From Arenibacter nanhaiticus (GTDB taxonomy: Bacteria; Bacteroidota; Bacteroidia; Flavobacteriales; Flavobacteriaceae): a stretch of DNA of 64,000 nucleotides. The translations under genes and the position numbers were made by a program. Below are positions 35,030 to 43,563 of this stretch, in pieces (the stretch's first letter is position 1; each line of letters starts with the position of its first letter). Location of the stretch: NCBI RefSeq assembly GCF_900141935.1, contig NZ_FQYX01000003.1:186001-250000 (forward strand), given 5' to 3'. The notes beneath the pieces were generated by a model. It did not search any database. It saw only the letters and a list, made by a program, of their open reading frames with translations, and was not told the origin of the DNA.

Positions 35030-37000
35030 ATGAAATCATACAATGTCACCCAAAAACTTATAAACTCCCATTTGGTCGTTGGAGAAATGACCCCTGGGTC
35101 TGAAATAGGGATAAAAATAGATCAGGCTTTGTTACAGGATGCAACGGGAACTTTGGTTCAGCTAGAGCTAGAGGCAATGGGGCTTAAAAAAGCCAAAACG
35201 GAGGTTGCCGTTCAATATGTAGACCATAACCTGTTGCAGACCGATTTTAAAAATGCCGATGACCATTTATTCCTTTTGTCGGCTGCACAGCGTTTTGGCC
35301 TATGGTATAGTAGACCCGGTAACGGAGTAAGCCATCCAGTGCATATGGAACGTTTCGGTAAACCGGGAAAAACGCTGGTAGGATCGGACAGTCATAGCTG
35401 TGCGGCGGGATCTCTGGGAATGCTCGCCATTGGTACAGGGGGATTGGATGTTGCCCTTGCCATTGCAGGAGAACCCTATTTTGTAAAAATGCCCAAGGTA
35501 ATGGGGGTTAAATTAACAGGAAAACTTCCGGACTGGGTAAGTGCTAAAGATATTATTCTGGAGATGCTCCGTAGACATGACGTTAAAGGCGGGGTCGGAA
35601 AAATTTTGGAATATTATGGAGACGGATTAAAAAGCCTAAGCGCAATGGACCGTCACGTTATTGCCAATATGGGAGCCGAATTAGGGGCAACCACGACGGT
35701 GTTTCCCAGCGATCAGGAGACCAAACGCTTTTTAAGATCTCAGGGCAGAGAAGAAGATTGGACAGAACTCCTGGCCGATGAAGGTTGTGAATATGATTTA
35801 CATGAAGAAATAAGGCTAGACGAGTTGGTTCCACTTATTGCCCAACCTACAAGTCCCGGCAATGTGGTTGCCGTTAGCGAAGTTGCAGGAAAACCCATCG
35901 GCCAAGTCGTCATCGGATCTTCCGCAAACCCGGGCTTGCGCGATTTTTGGATGGCCGGAGCCATTGTAAAGGACAAAACCATTAACGGCGAGGTGTCTTT
36001 TGATATCAACCCGACCTCTAGACAGGTCATCATGAATATGATCGATAACCGTGCCTTTGCCAACTTAATCAAAGCAGGAGCCAGATTCCACCAATCAGGC
36101 TGTATGGGGTGTATCGGGATGGGCCAGGCCCCAGCCTCGGACACCATTAGTCTAAGGACCATGCCACGAAACTTCCCGAGCAGGTCGGGGACGGAAGACG
36201 ACCAAGTGTACCTGTGCAGCCCAGAAACGGCGGCGGCCTCTGCCTTAACCGGAAAGATTACCGACCCTAGGGATCTTGAGGAATTATTCGAAATGTCCTA
36301 TCCCCAATATGAAAGCCCGGAAATGGAAATTATCAATACAGAACTGTTGGTAGCCCCGCCCGAGGATGGTTCAAAAATTGAATTGAAGAAAGGACCCAAT
36401 ATTAAAGCATTGCCCCATATTAATCCGCTGCTGGACAAGTATGAGGTGCCCGTTCTCCTAAAAACGGGAGACAACGTCTCCACCGATGAGATTTTGAAGG
36501 CCGGGGCCGAAGTATTGCCTTTTAGAAGCAATCTTCCAGAAATCAGCAAATATACCTTTACGGTGATAGATGATTCCTTTTATGATAGGGCCATGGAATC
36601 AAAATCCTTGTATGGCGGACACATTGTAGTCGCCAAGGAGAATTACGCCCAAGGATCGAGCAGAGAACACGCAGCATTGGCACCCAAATATCTTGGACAG
36701 GTCGCTGTGATAGCCGTTTCCTATGCCCGGATAGCGTGGCAAAATCTTGTAAATTTCGGGATACTGCCCCTCGAATTTATGACTATCGCAGATTATGACA
36801 AAATAGGGCAGGGAGACACCGTGAGCTTTAAAAATTTAAGGAACGATATTAAAAACCGAAATCCTATTAAAGTCAGAGTCAGTAAGGATTCGGGTAAAAA
36901 ACTTGAGTTTGATACCAAACATACCCTAAGCGATCGTCAGATAAATATGCTGCTTCAAGGGGGGATTATTAATGAGTTCAAGGACAAACTAAATACATAG
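35030..37000 (+). CDS. Aconitate hydratase, Aquifex-type
   Basis: 656 residues, shorter than AcnA/AcnB and matching the short aconitase type first named from Aquifex. The order is: large aconitase core with VDHNLLQTDF (about 64-73), GSDSHSC (118-124) and the cluster ligands in GCMGCIG (Cys358, Cys361); then a linker; then the swivel domain (about 480-640) with KTGDNVSTDEI and NYAQGSSREHAA, the latter carrying the substrate-binding Ser-Ser-Arg. It isomerises citrate to isocitrate in the cytoplasm using a [4Fe-4S] cluster. It stands alone, with no other TCA-cycle gene nearby, and its codon use is slightly more GC-rich than the PULs. Confidence 0.93.
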   Translation: MKSYNVTQKLINSHLVVGEMTPGSEIGIKIDQALLQDATGTLVQLELEAMGLKKAKTEVAVQYVDHNLLQTDFKNADDHLFLLSAAQRFGLWYSRPGNGVSHPVHMERFGKPGKTLVGSDSHSCAAGSLGMLAIGTGGLDVALAIAGEPYFVKMPKVMGVKLTGKLPDWVSAKDIILEMLRRHDVKGGVGKILEYYGDGLKSLSAMDRHVIANMGAELGATTTVFPSDQETKRFLRSQGREEDWTELLADEGCEYDLHEEIRLDELVPLIAQPTSPGNVVAVSEVAGKPIGQVVIGSSANPGLRDFWMAGAIVKDKTINGEVSFDINPTSRQVIMNMIDNRAFANLIKAGARFHQSGCMGCIGMGQAPASDTISLRTMPRNFPSRSGTEDDQVYLCSPETAAASALTGKITDPRDLEELFEMSYPQYESPEMEIINTELLVAPPEDGSKIELKKGPNIKALPHINPLLDKYEVPVLLKTGDNVSTDEILKAGAEVLPFRSNLPEISKYTFTVIDDSFYDRAMESKSLYGGHIVVAKENYAQGSSREHAALAPKYLGQVAVIAVSYARIAWQNLVNFGILPLEFMTIADYDKIGQGDTVSFKNLRNDIKNRNPIKVRVSKDSGKKLEFDTKHTLSDRQINMLLQGGIINEFKDKLNT

Positions 37001-37323
37001 AAAACTATTCTCAGCCCTGACCTATCCTTTAATCATCAATCGAAATCTATGTCATTAAATAAAATTTATTCTATTGTGATAAAATGTGTCTAACGGAATT
37101 ACCGCTCATTTCATTATTCAAGGTTTATAGTCTGTCGTACAAGAGAATAGGGGCGTTTGATAAAAACCACACCCAAAGAATTGCGAAATAATCGTTACAT
37201 TTAATATGTGAATGAATGTCTTTTGAGCACTTTCTTTGCATTGCCTACTTTCATCCGACACAGTTGGTACACGCAGACTGGCTCATCTAATGATCTCCAA
37301 TAAAAATCCGAAAATCCAATACT
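37001..37323. other. Intergenic region
   Basis: 323 bp between the aconitase and MscS genes. I see no gene, hairpin or clear promoter box beyond general AT-richness. Confidence 0.4.
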
Positions 37324-38166
37324 ATGGAACTACTGCATAAATTTTTAGAGTTTGAGCTTTTGAGCATCGGAAAATATAATTTGAAAGTTATTGGTTTGGT
37401 CATAGCATTTTTAATAATAATGATAACTAGGATTATTTTATGGGCTATCAAGAAATCTATGTTTCGCAAAAGAAACTTAGAACGATACAATGAAGGAAAT
37501 ACCTATTCTTTGTACCAAATTATAAAATACACACTGTGGGTAATTGCTGTTGGCTTTATTTTAGAAACTTTTGGGGTTAAAGTAACCTTGTTAATTGCCG
37601 GATCCGCTGCCTTGCTGGTAGGGATAGGCCTTGGATTACAGCAAACATTCAACGATATAATCTCTGGAATCATTTTGCTCTCCGAAAGATCAATCAGAAT
37701 TTCAGATGTGCTTCAAATCGATGGCGATATTGTGAAGATACAGGAGATTGGCTTGCGTACTTCTAAAGGACTAAATACGGACGACATTTCAATTATTATT
37801 CCCAACTCTTTAATTACTACCAATAAAGTAATTAATTGGAGTCATCAAACAAATCTAAATCGTTTTAGAATAGATGTAGGAGTCAGCTATGGAAGCGATG
37901 TAGAATTCGTTATTAAAATCCTCGAAGAAAGTGCTAGAGAACATCCAGAGGTGAATGATGAAAAAACTGTAGAAGCAAGGCTTAAGAATTTTGGAAACTC
38001 ATCCTTAGATTTCCAAATCCTTTTTTATAGTAGCACCATTTTCGGTTCAGACAGAATGAAAAGTGATATTCGCAGAATTATAAACTTAAAGTTTCAACAA
38101 AACAATATCACCATACCATTCCCTCAAATGGATGTACATATAAAATCTAGTCCAAAAGAAGATTAA
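37324..38166 (+). CDS. Small-conductance mechanosensitive channel, MscS family
   Basis: 280 residues. Two to three transmembrane helices (about 20-42, 62-80, 85-105) are followed by the pore-lining helix signature GIGLGLQQTFNDIISGIILL (about 100-119). The cytoplasmic beta domain comes next, with DVLQIDGDIVKIQEIGLRTS and IIIPNSLITTNKVINWS, and an alpha/beta cage domain to the end. It releases solutes on hypo-osmotic shock at the inner membrane. It is a single gene followed by the 78-bp repeat copy B, 72 bp after its stop. Confidence 0.92.
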   Translation: MELLHKFLEFELLSIGKYNLKVIGLVIAFLIIMITRIILWAIKKSMFRKRNLERYNEGNTYSLYQIIKYTLWVIAVGFILETFGVKVTLLIAGSAALLVGIGLGLQQTFNDIISGIILLSERSIRISDVLQIDGDIVKIQEIGLRTSKGLNTDDISIIIPNSLITTNKVINWSHQTNLNRFRIDVGVSYGSDVEFVIKILEESAREHPEVNDEKTVEARLKNFGNSSLDFQILFYSSTIFGSDRMKSDIRRIINLKFQQNNITIPFPQMDVHIKSSPKED

Positions 38167-38238
38167 TGGCGAGTTTTCCTCTATTGGCTTTGTTTGGTTT
38201 TGACAGACAGTACATTAATCCGTAGGGTAATAATTTGG

Positions 38239-38316
38239 GCGTTCCCTCCTTCGTCGGGCGGGCCCTTGTCTATATCCCTTGTTTCACTGCGGGGATGCCG
38301 CCGCGGTCCCTAACGC
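38239..38316 (-). repeat. 78-bp GC-rich structured repeat, copy B
   Basis: Same element as 16404-16481, on the opposite strand and again exactly 78 bp. The terminal GCGTT/AACGC pairing, the GCGG-CATCC-CCGC hairpin, AAGGGATATAG and the last 24 bases are unchanged. Differences from copies A and C cluster at element positions 10-14, 31-35 and 47-54. Confidence 0.85.
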
Positions 38317-38622
38317 AAAAAAATATCTGGGCCAACAGTAAAAGCGTTCCAAAATGTGTTTTTTAAAAGATAACTCAAAAGGGTTCAACAATTTTACCTA
38401 AATAAAAATAAAAGGCGCCATGTTTGGATAAACTCCTTATAGGCTTCACCTAAGGCCGCTTATAAGGGTGACATTGGTAACGCCCTGTTGAGGTTTTTGC
38501 AGTTTATTCCTGTTGAGGTGGCAAGGGCGTTTACTGAACAACAAACATCTTGCCTCTTTGAGGGGTCGTATTTCGGAGGTCCTTGCGTAGTGCAACGGAT
38601 ACTTATCTTGGATATAGAAGGC
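38317..38622. other. Intergenic region with a possible coding remnant
   Basis: The stretch 38440-38631 is less AT-rich than its surroundings. On the plus strand it keeps one frame open with protein-like text (GDIGNALLRFLQFIPVEVA) up to a stop at about 38631, overlapping the end of the hxlR-type gene. It has no start codon. It may be a remnant; I do not recognise it. Confidence 0.3.
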
Positions 38623-38973
38623 TTATTTTAAAATGTGGTTTCTATGAAGTATTCCCCAATTCATCGCTTCATTAATTAAATTCTCTAGGGTTCTTCCGTG
38701 TGGTGTAAGCTCATACTCTACGGTAATCGGTTTGGTCTCCTTAACCGTTCTTGTAATCAATTCGTTTAATTCCAATTCCTGCAAATCTTTTGATAATTTT
38801 TTTGGGGCAATACCTTCTACAGCTCTTTTTAATTCCATAAAACGCATAGTTCCGTTTAATAATAAGGTTCCTATGATTTTAATTTTCCATTTTCCGCCCA
38901 ATAATTCCATGGTATCACCAATAGCCCTTATTTGTCCTTTGCATTGTGGTGATAATTCTATTTTCTGTTTCAT
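38623..38973 (-). CDS. HxlR-family winged-helix transcriptional regulator
   Basis: 116 residues, the normal length. The sequence runs SPQCKGQIRAIGDTMELLGGKWK, the HxlR signature, then the winged helix (about 20-105) with RFMELKRAVEGIAPKKLSKDL and YELTPHGRTL. A cysteine at residue 11 corresponds to the N-terminal redox-sensing cysteine of family members such as YodB and HypR, which respond to quinones and disulfide stress. The gene is divergent from a three-gene group with a DsbA-like protein and a YdhR-type monooxygenase, exactly the kinds of targets such regulators control. A 32-bp perfect palindrome lies in the divergent promoter region and is the likely operator. Confidence 0.92.
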   Translation of the reverse strand: MKQKIELSPQCKGQIRAIGDTMELLGGKWKIKIIGTLLLNGTMRFMELKRAVEGIAPKKLSKDLQELELNELITRTVKETKPITVEYELTPHGRTLENLINEAMNWGILHRNHILK

Positions 38974-38995
38974 CTGTTGTACTGTTTAATAATGG

Positions 38996-39027
38996 TTTCC
39001 TTTAGGAAACTAGTTTCCTAAAGGAAA
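38996..39027. promoter_or_regulatory. 32-bp perfect palindrome, probable HxlR operator
   Basis: Two inverted 14-bp halves (TTTCCTTTAGGAAA and its reverse complement) flank a central CTAG, so all 32 bases are symmetrical. Each half is itself nearly palindromic, giving room for two dimers. It lies between the start of the HxlR gene (38973) and the divergent gene (39098), just inside both predicted promoters. Confidence 0.8.
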
Positions 39028-39036
39028 ATAATACCT

Positions 39037-39044
39037 CAAAGATA
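39037..39044 (-). promoter_or_regulatory. Candidate -7 box for the HxlR gene
   Basis: Read on the minus strand this is TATCTTTG, matching TAnnTTTG. The predicted start point falls at the edge of the 32-bp palindrome, so regulator binding would block its own transcription. A -33 element is not obvious. Confidence 0.45.
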
Positions 39045-39056
39045 GCAACAAGGGCA

Positions 39057-39064
39057 TACTTTTG
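39057..39064 (+). promoter_or_regulatory. Candidate -7 box for the divergent redox group
   Basis: TACTTTTG matches TAnnTTTG. It lies 33 bp ahead of the ATG at 39098. Its -33 zone would fall just beside the palindrome that ends at 39027. No clear TTTG -33 element is present, as is common for regulated promoters. Confidence 0.45.
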
Positions 39065-39097
39065 TAGCATTGATTTATACTTTCTAAAATTAAAAAT

Positions 39098-39472
39098 ATG
39101 AATAACAAAAAATTTTTAACCATTCACAGTGCAGTGTATGCTTTATTTGCAATTGGGTTATTTGTGATTCCAAGTATTTTATGGCCTTATTATGGATTAC
39201 AATTAAACGATAAGTATGCCGTTTTTTTATCGCAACATACTAGTATCTTTTTAGGTGGAATTGCCATTATTGGTTTTATGTTAAAAAATGTAGAGGACAA
39301 AAGTGACGTTGCCAAGCAGTTAATGATGAGTTTATTGTTGACCAATATCCTTGGAGTGATAGTAACCTTGTATGCTTGTTTTACCGGTATCTTTTACGGA
39401 TTAGGATGGTCAGATCCCGCCTTTTTCATTTTCCTATCGATTTTGAGTTTTCTGCAATGGAAGCGCAATTAA
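39098..39472 (+). CDS. Small four-helix membrane protein of unknown function
   Basis: 124 residues with four predicted transmembrane helices (about 9-28, 45-62, 72-95, 100-119). There are few charged residues except in the short loops (NVEDKSDVAKQ) and the last residues WKRN. I do not recognise a named family with certainty; similar small proteins are annotated as hypothetical or DUF4345-like in related bacteria. It is the first gene under the HxlR-type divergent promoter, followed after 32 bp by the broken ydhR-like gene. A role in the same stress response is inference from position only. Confidence 0.8.
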   Translation: MNNKKFLTIHSAVYALFAIGLFVIPSILWPYYGLQLNDKYAVFLSQHTSIFLGGIAIIGFMLKNVEDKSDVAKQLMMSLLLTNILGVIVTLYACFTGIFYGLGWSDPAFFIFLSILSFLQWKRN

Positions 39473-39504
39473 TTGAAGGAAGTTTAATTTAAAAAGTAAA
39501 TATT

Positions 39505-39809
39505 ATGCCAGTAATCATGTATGAGGTTTTCCCCACAATGGTCCATTTGGCGATGAATTAAAAAATCAATTAAGTGAGTTGGCAGCATCTATCAATCGGG
39601 AACCCGGTTTAATTTAGAAGCTGTGGACAGAAAATCAAGGAGAAAAAACGGGCGGTGGCGTGTATTTATTTGATACAAGAGAAAGTGCCCCTAAATTTTT
39701 GGCAATGCATTCTGCGCGTCTTACAAATTTTGGATATACAAATATTAAAGGTCAAATTTCTGAGGTCAACCAAGGGCTAAGTGAACTTAATAATGGTCCA
39801 ATAAAATAA
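39505..39809 (+). pseudogene. YdhR-family monooxygenase gene, broken by frameshift and stop
   Basis: The ATG at 39505 gives MPVIMYEVFP and then runs out of frame. One base further on, the correct frame reads NGPFGDELKNQLSELAASIN, a TAG at a position where YdhR proteins have Trp (the W of LWKVW), and then KLWTENQGEKTGGGVYLF, FLAMHSARLTNFG and ISEVNQGLSELN to a stop at 39809. Length and order match E. coli YdhR (about 100 residues) from end to end. There are thus two lesions: a one-base loss near 39537 and a nonsense codon about 80 bp later. Intact relatives are small cytoplasmic dimers of the putative quinol monooxygenase type. The genes on either side remain intact. Confidence 0.88.
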
Positions 39810-39855
39810 TCGCACAAGCAACGATTGGGCTGTGTAATAAATAATAACGGAAAAT

Positions 39856-40779
39856 ATGAATAGTCAAAAAGATAATAATCCACTTTTATGCGATGTAACA
39901 ACAGGAATGTGTGAAATGCCGATAGGCACTAGAGAAGCGAATCAAGAGGGAATTTTGGCCGAAGAAAAACCTATTAAAATTTTATATTACACAGATCCTA
40001 TTTGTTCTTCTTGTTGGGGAGTTGAGCCGCAACTTCATAAGCTTAAATTAGAATACGGGCATCTATTAACCATAGATTACAGAATGGGGGGCTTATTGCC
40101 CGACTGGAGTTACAACAGTGGTGGAATAAGTTCACCTAAAGATGTTGCTGGTCATTGGGATGAGGTAAGCTTGCATTACGATATGCCCATTGATGGCGAT
40201 TTGTGGTTAGAAGACCCCATGTCATCATCCTATCCGCCATCAATTGCATTTAAGGCGGCACAACTGCAAGCCCCTAAAAAAGCAATTCTTTTTCTTAGGC
40301 AAATGAGGGAGTTAATGTTCCTGTCAAAAAAGAACATGACCAAGTGGGAGAATATTCTATTGGCAACAAAAGATAGCGGTTTAGATACCGAACGCCTGTT
40401 AAGCGATTATAAAGGTAAGGCTGTAGCTCTTTTTAATGAAGATTTACAATTGGCTAAAAAAAATGGGGTAAGGGGGTTTCCTACCTTTATATTTAGCAAT
40501 AAGGAAGGAGCATCAGAATTCATATACGGAACAAGACCGTATGATGTTTTTGAAAGTAAGGTTTTAGAACTTGTTCCAACAGCTGAAAAGAAGGCTTATG
40601 ATACTTCAGTAGATTATTTGTTCGAAAAGTTTAATTCCTTAACGCTAAGGGAGTTCTCCGAGCTATCTGGTTTGGGTAGACAAAAAAGTAAAAACCTTTT
40701 AGAGCGGTTGTCCGAGCGTAAATGGCTTTCTAAAATACAGTCTAAAAACGGAGACCTTTTCTTTAAAAGCGAAAATTGA
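39856..40779 (+). CDS. DsbA-family thioredoxin-fold protein (FrnE/YjbH-like) with C-terminal helical domain
   Basis: 307 residues with no signal peptide, so cytoplasmic. Unusually, two cysteines (Cys12, Cys19 in LCDVTTGMC) precede the fold. The active-site motif is C50-S-S-C53-W. A DsbA-type helical insertion lies at about 75-195 and the cis-proline at 209 (RGFPTFIF). After about residue 235 a separate winged-helix-like piece (LREFSELSGLGRQKSKNLLERL) follows. Cytoplasmic DsbA/FrnE proteins protect against disulfide and electrophile stress or act as protease adaptors. It closes the HxlR-controlled group, 46 bp after the broken ydhR-type gene. The stop codon is TGA, followed two codons later by TAA. 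Confidence 0.88.
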   Translation: MNSQKDNNPLLCDVTTGMCEMPIGTREANQEGILAEEKPIKILYYTDPICSSCWGVEPQLHKLKLEYGHLLTIDYRMGGLLPDWSYNSGGISSPKDVAGHWDEVSLHYDMPIDGDLWLEDPMSSSYPPSIAFKAAQLQAPKKAILFLRQMRELMFLSKKNMTKWENILLATKDSGLDTERLLSDYKGKAVALFNEDLQLAKKNGVRGFPTFIFSNKEGASEFIYGTRPYDVFESKVLELVPTAEKKAYDTSVDYLFEKFNSLTLREFSELSGLGRQKSKNLLERLSERKWLSKIQSKNGDLFFKSEN

Positions 40780-40812
40780 ATATAATTTTTGCTAACTGTC
40801 ACAAATAAAATA

Positions 40813-40872
40813 AGTTGCAGGTTTATATGCGATGAAATTCCAAAGAAAACTGGGAACTTTAAACTTGCAACT
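40813..40872. repeat. Inverted repeat after the DsbA-family gene
   Basis: AGTTGCAGGTTTA (40813-40825) and TAAACTTGCAACT (40860-40872) are complementary except for one position (G-T possible), around 34 nt. It begins 33 bp after the gene and could end the transcript, though the loop is long. Confidence 0.4.
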
Positions 40873-41507
40873 ACCTTTGGTTAGATCAAGAAATGAGCAA
40901 TTATTTAAATAAAGTATACCAGTCGTAAAAAGAAATTATAGTTACTCCTTTTTCCTAGTTGGAAAAATCAACAATTGTGTCTGTTGCTATTAATTCATAT
41001 GTTTCCAAGTTTTTAGCAGCTGTGTTACTTGCTAGAAAAAAGACTAAAACGGTAAAGATTATTTTGTTATTTTTCATCTTTAATCGTTTTCTAATTGTAT
41101 TAGTCTTATTAATGTTTTTTGCCAGTTTTTTGACTGCCCAGTCTTTAATTACGGCCCTTGTACTCCTCAAAATAGCAATAGAATATTTTGGTATCATTGC
41201 CTCAATCCATAAAAGATAGCCTACTAGGGGCAATGGTGGCGAGTTACGAAGGGGAAAACCCTACCTTAATTTTAGAAAGCATTGAAAAGTTTATGTATAC
41301 TACATGAAAGGCTATTTAAACCAAAGGCATTGTACTTTTAGCTTGTTAAAAAAGAAAATAAGTAGGGCGTGCCACCTAAGAACCTATTTCGTTTGTGCTT
41401 AGAGGAACAAGGGAAGAATGCCGAAGGAAAACGACATTCCAATTTAACCCAATTGCGTATTTTCCAATTCATACATTGAACCATTGCTAATTATTTGTGT
41501 TGAATCC

Positions 41508-41585
41508 GCGTTAGGGATCGCAGCGGCATCCCCGCAGCAAGGCAAGGGATATAGCGAAGAGCCCGCCCGACGAAGGAGGGAACGC
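41508..41585 (+). repeat. 78-bp GC-rich structured repeat, copy C
   Basis: Third copy, same strand as copy A and again exactly 78 bp from GCGTT to AACGC. It keeps the CGGCATCCCCGCAG core, AAGGGATATAG and the whole 3' block CCCGCCCGACGAAGGAGGG. It interrupts a minus-strand remnant (coding text up to 41586). Confidence 0.85.
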
Positions 41586-41888
41586 CCAAAGTTACAGGCC
41601 ATTCCATGAATGTCAGGATAGTTAGCTACCATGCTAGGGGCGTATTCATGCCAATCCGTTATCCATAAAAGCACGGTAGTCAACAGTACCTCCCCCGCTA
41701 AATCGCGGGACTACAGTTCAATATGACTTTTGGATGAATATTGAAGAAATGCATTTTTTGTTACATTATAGAAGGTGAGCGCAGCTAAAAACCGCTTTTT
41801 AGATCTCGGTGTCGAAAATACATCCCCCTTGTTCGTTTTCTTTGGAAAAGCGAAACAAACCGTCTTAGAAGGTTAACGAAATCCGTTA

Positions 41889-41918
41889 AAAAACCACTAA
41901 AAACCACTAAAAACCACT
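41889..41918. repeat. Tandem repeat, 3 x 10 bp
   Basis: Three exact copies of AAAAACCACT, head to tail, inside the decayed region. Probably replication slippage; no function is apparent. Confidence 0.7.
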
Positions 41919-42582
41919 TGAGCTAAAATGAAAGGAAAACGAGAAGTTTTAGGCATGAAGCACTGTCCTTAAAAAGTAAAAATCCAATGATAAGATAAAA
42001 CACTAAATCGCAAGGTATGGAGACCATGTAAAGGTAGCCATATGATAGTGTTGTATTTTATCAGAACACCAATAATGCTAACAACGATTTTGAGTTACTT
42101 GCGCAGCCTGAACGGGTCACTGAACAAATAAGACATGAGGCAGTATTTTCTTTTTATGGGTTTCTTTAGTTTGGTTGTTGTAGCTTTAAGTTATAAAGCA
42201 AGTAGGAGTATTAAAAGTGTTGTGATATAGTTTTTTATGAAAAATTTATCGGAGAGAATTCGACGATTTACATGGAGCTTTCAAAATTATACATTAGTCG
42301 ATTATATTGCCTGTTCTTTACATGACAAAGGTCAAGACGGGGCGCTTAAAGATGGTCGGGATCCATGAAGCCAACAACAAGTTGGTATAGAAACCCAGGG
42401 GCGGTACCGCAATAAAAATGATGTATTTTTCTTTGGAGATGTCGCTATTGTAGAAGAGTATTACAAAAATTTATAATGGAATTTTTCGATTGAGTAGCTA
42501 GGGCGCGGAGTAATGGAGGCGCTTATTGTTTGGGCGTTGCCAAGGGAAGCGGTTGAAATAACCAGCAGTACGATGTAAATAG

Positions 42583-42810
42583 GGCTTTATACTTTACATA
42601 AGCGATAAGAATTGTTTTTTTGGAAAAGCAGATTACCAACTTCTTAACAAATATAGGGGTAGTGCTAAATTCTATGTCGGTAATAAGTTTTATAACAAAG
42701 ACAAGAATACTCTGGGCAAACACGAAGTTTACGGAAAGTGGTTGCCGGGTTGCGGGGCTTTGTCAAGTCAGTTTAAAAAATTCAACCCAGCGAAGATACC
42801 AACAATGTAA
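42583..42810 (+). pseudogene. Unrecognised coding remnant
   Basis: 75 open codons with convincing protein text (FFGKADYQLLNKYRG, KFYVGNKFYNKDKN, HEVYGKWLPGCGALS) but no start codon; a stop is directly upstream. A further piece about 200 bp upstream (SLHDKGQDGALKDGRDP, then NKNDVFFFGDVAIVEEYY to about 42475) may belong to the same lost gene. I could not assign a family. Confidence 0.35.
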
Positions 42811-43294
42811 GGGGAGTCTAAAATATGCCTATACCGTAGACGGCTTGTCATCTGTGGCCCATATAGGATATAGTAGAACAAGGAGCTAACTTTTAGGAGT
42901 AAGGAGGTTTTAGAGGAAGTTGATAAGTCTAATTACTTTATCATTTTTAAGACCAAATTACCTCGCAATCGTATTTTATGAATACATGAAATGAGGGTTT
43001 TTAATAAATTGAAAATCAGTTAATAATGTAAAAAATAAAATAGGTTATAACTTTTGGTTATCCAAGGAAAATGTGTCGTATTCATCCATCGAAAACGGCC
43101 TGTTGTTCTCCAAGGCATATTGAAACCTAGAAAGCAAACAAAGGTCATGGAATAGGGGGATGTCGACAGAATTTTGGAGTGTGAATTAGCAAGCTGCTTT
43201 CTAAAATATCACCCCAAATATCATCAATCTAGACATCCATGATTATATGCCTCGTCCCTTTTCCGTATCAAAATCCCTAGCCGTTAGCCCATAA

Positions 43295-43453
43295 TTTTAT
43301 AGCAGGATTCGCCCAAATATCGAAAACGAATTTATTCAGGGGAATAAGGAGTACTTAGAGCATATAAAAGAAAATGATTTTTCCTGCTGCGCGCAGCACA
43401 ATTTTTATGAGGAATTGATTATCCCAAACGCTGAACTAAATGCCGCACATTAA
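43295..43453 (+). pseudogene. Unrecognised coding remnant
   Basis: 52 open codons reading FYSRIRPNIENEFIQGNKEY and on through HIKENDF and YEELIIPNAEL to a TAA. No start; the codon before the frame is TAA. Codon use and residue mix look like a real protein. Family unknown. Confidence 0.3.
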
Positions 43454-43563
43454 TTGAATGTAAGTCTAGGTACCTTACTGAAGATCAAGCCCAAAAAATA
43501 TCATTTAACGATAACACAACAGGGGTGGGGGTATGCATATGCCACGGCAAGAAATGGAAAGCT

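Noticed and set aside
35740-36549. Minus-strand frames of 140 and 83 codons inside the aconitase gene
   Set aside because: Shadow frames of a well-conserved aconitase with all motifs intact; no protein-like features.
40955-41233. Full 92-codon minus-strand frame as an intact gene
   Set aside because: Only the part from the internal ATG (41077) looks protein-like, and it ends at a TAG after 40 residues; treated as a remnant.
16404-41585. Reading the 78-bp repeat as an integron attC site because of GCGTTAGGG
   Set aside because: In attC sites the GTTRRRY core lies at the 3' end and RYYYAAC at the 5' end; here the GTTAGGG is at the 5' end and the other end (GGGAACGC) does not fit. There is no integrase, and the copies point in different directions 3-22 kb apart.
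16404-41585. Reading the three 78-bp copies as a CRISPR array
   Set aside because: Copies are far apart and not regularly spaced, each is longer than a CRISPR repeat, and no cas gene is present.
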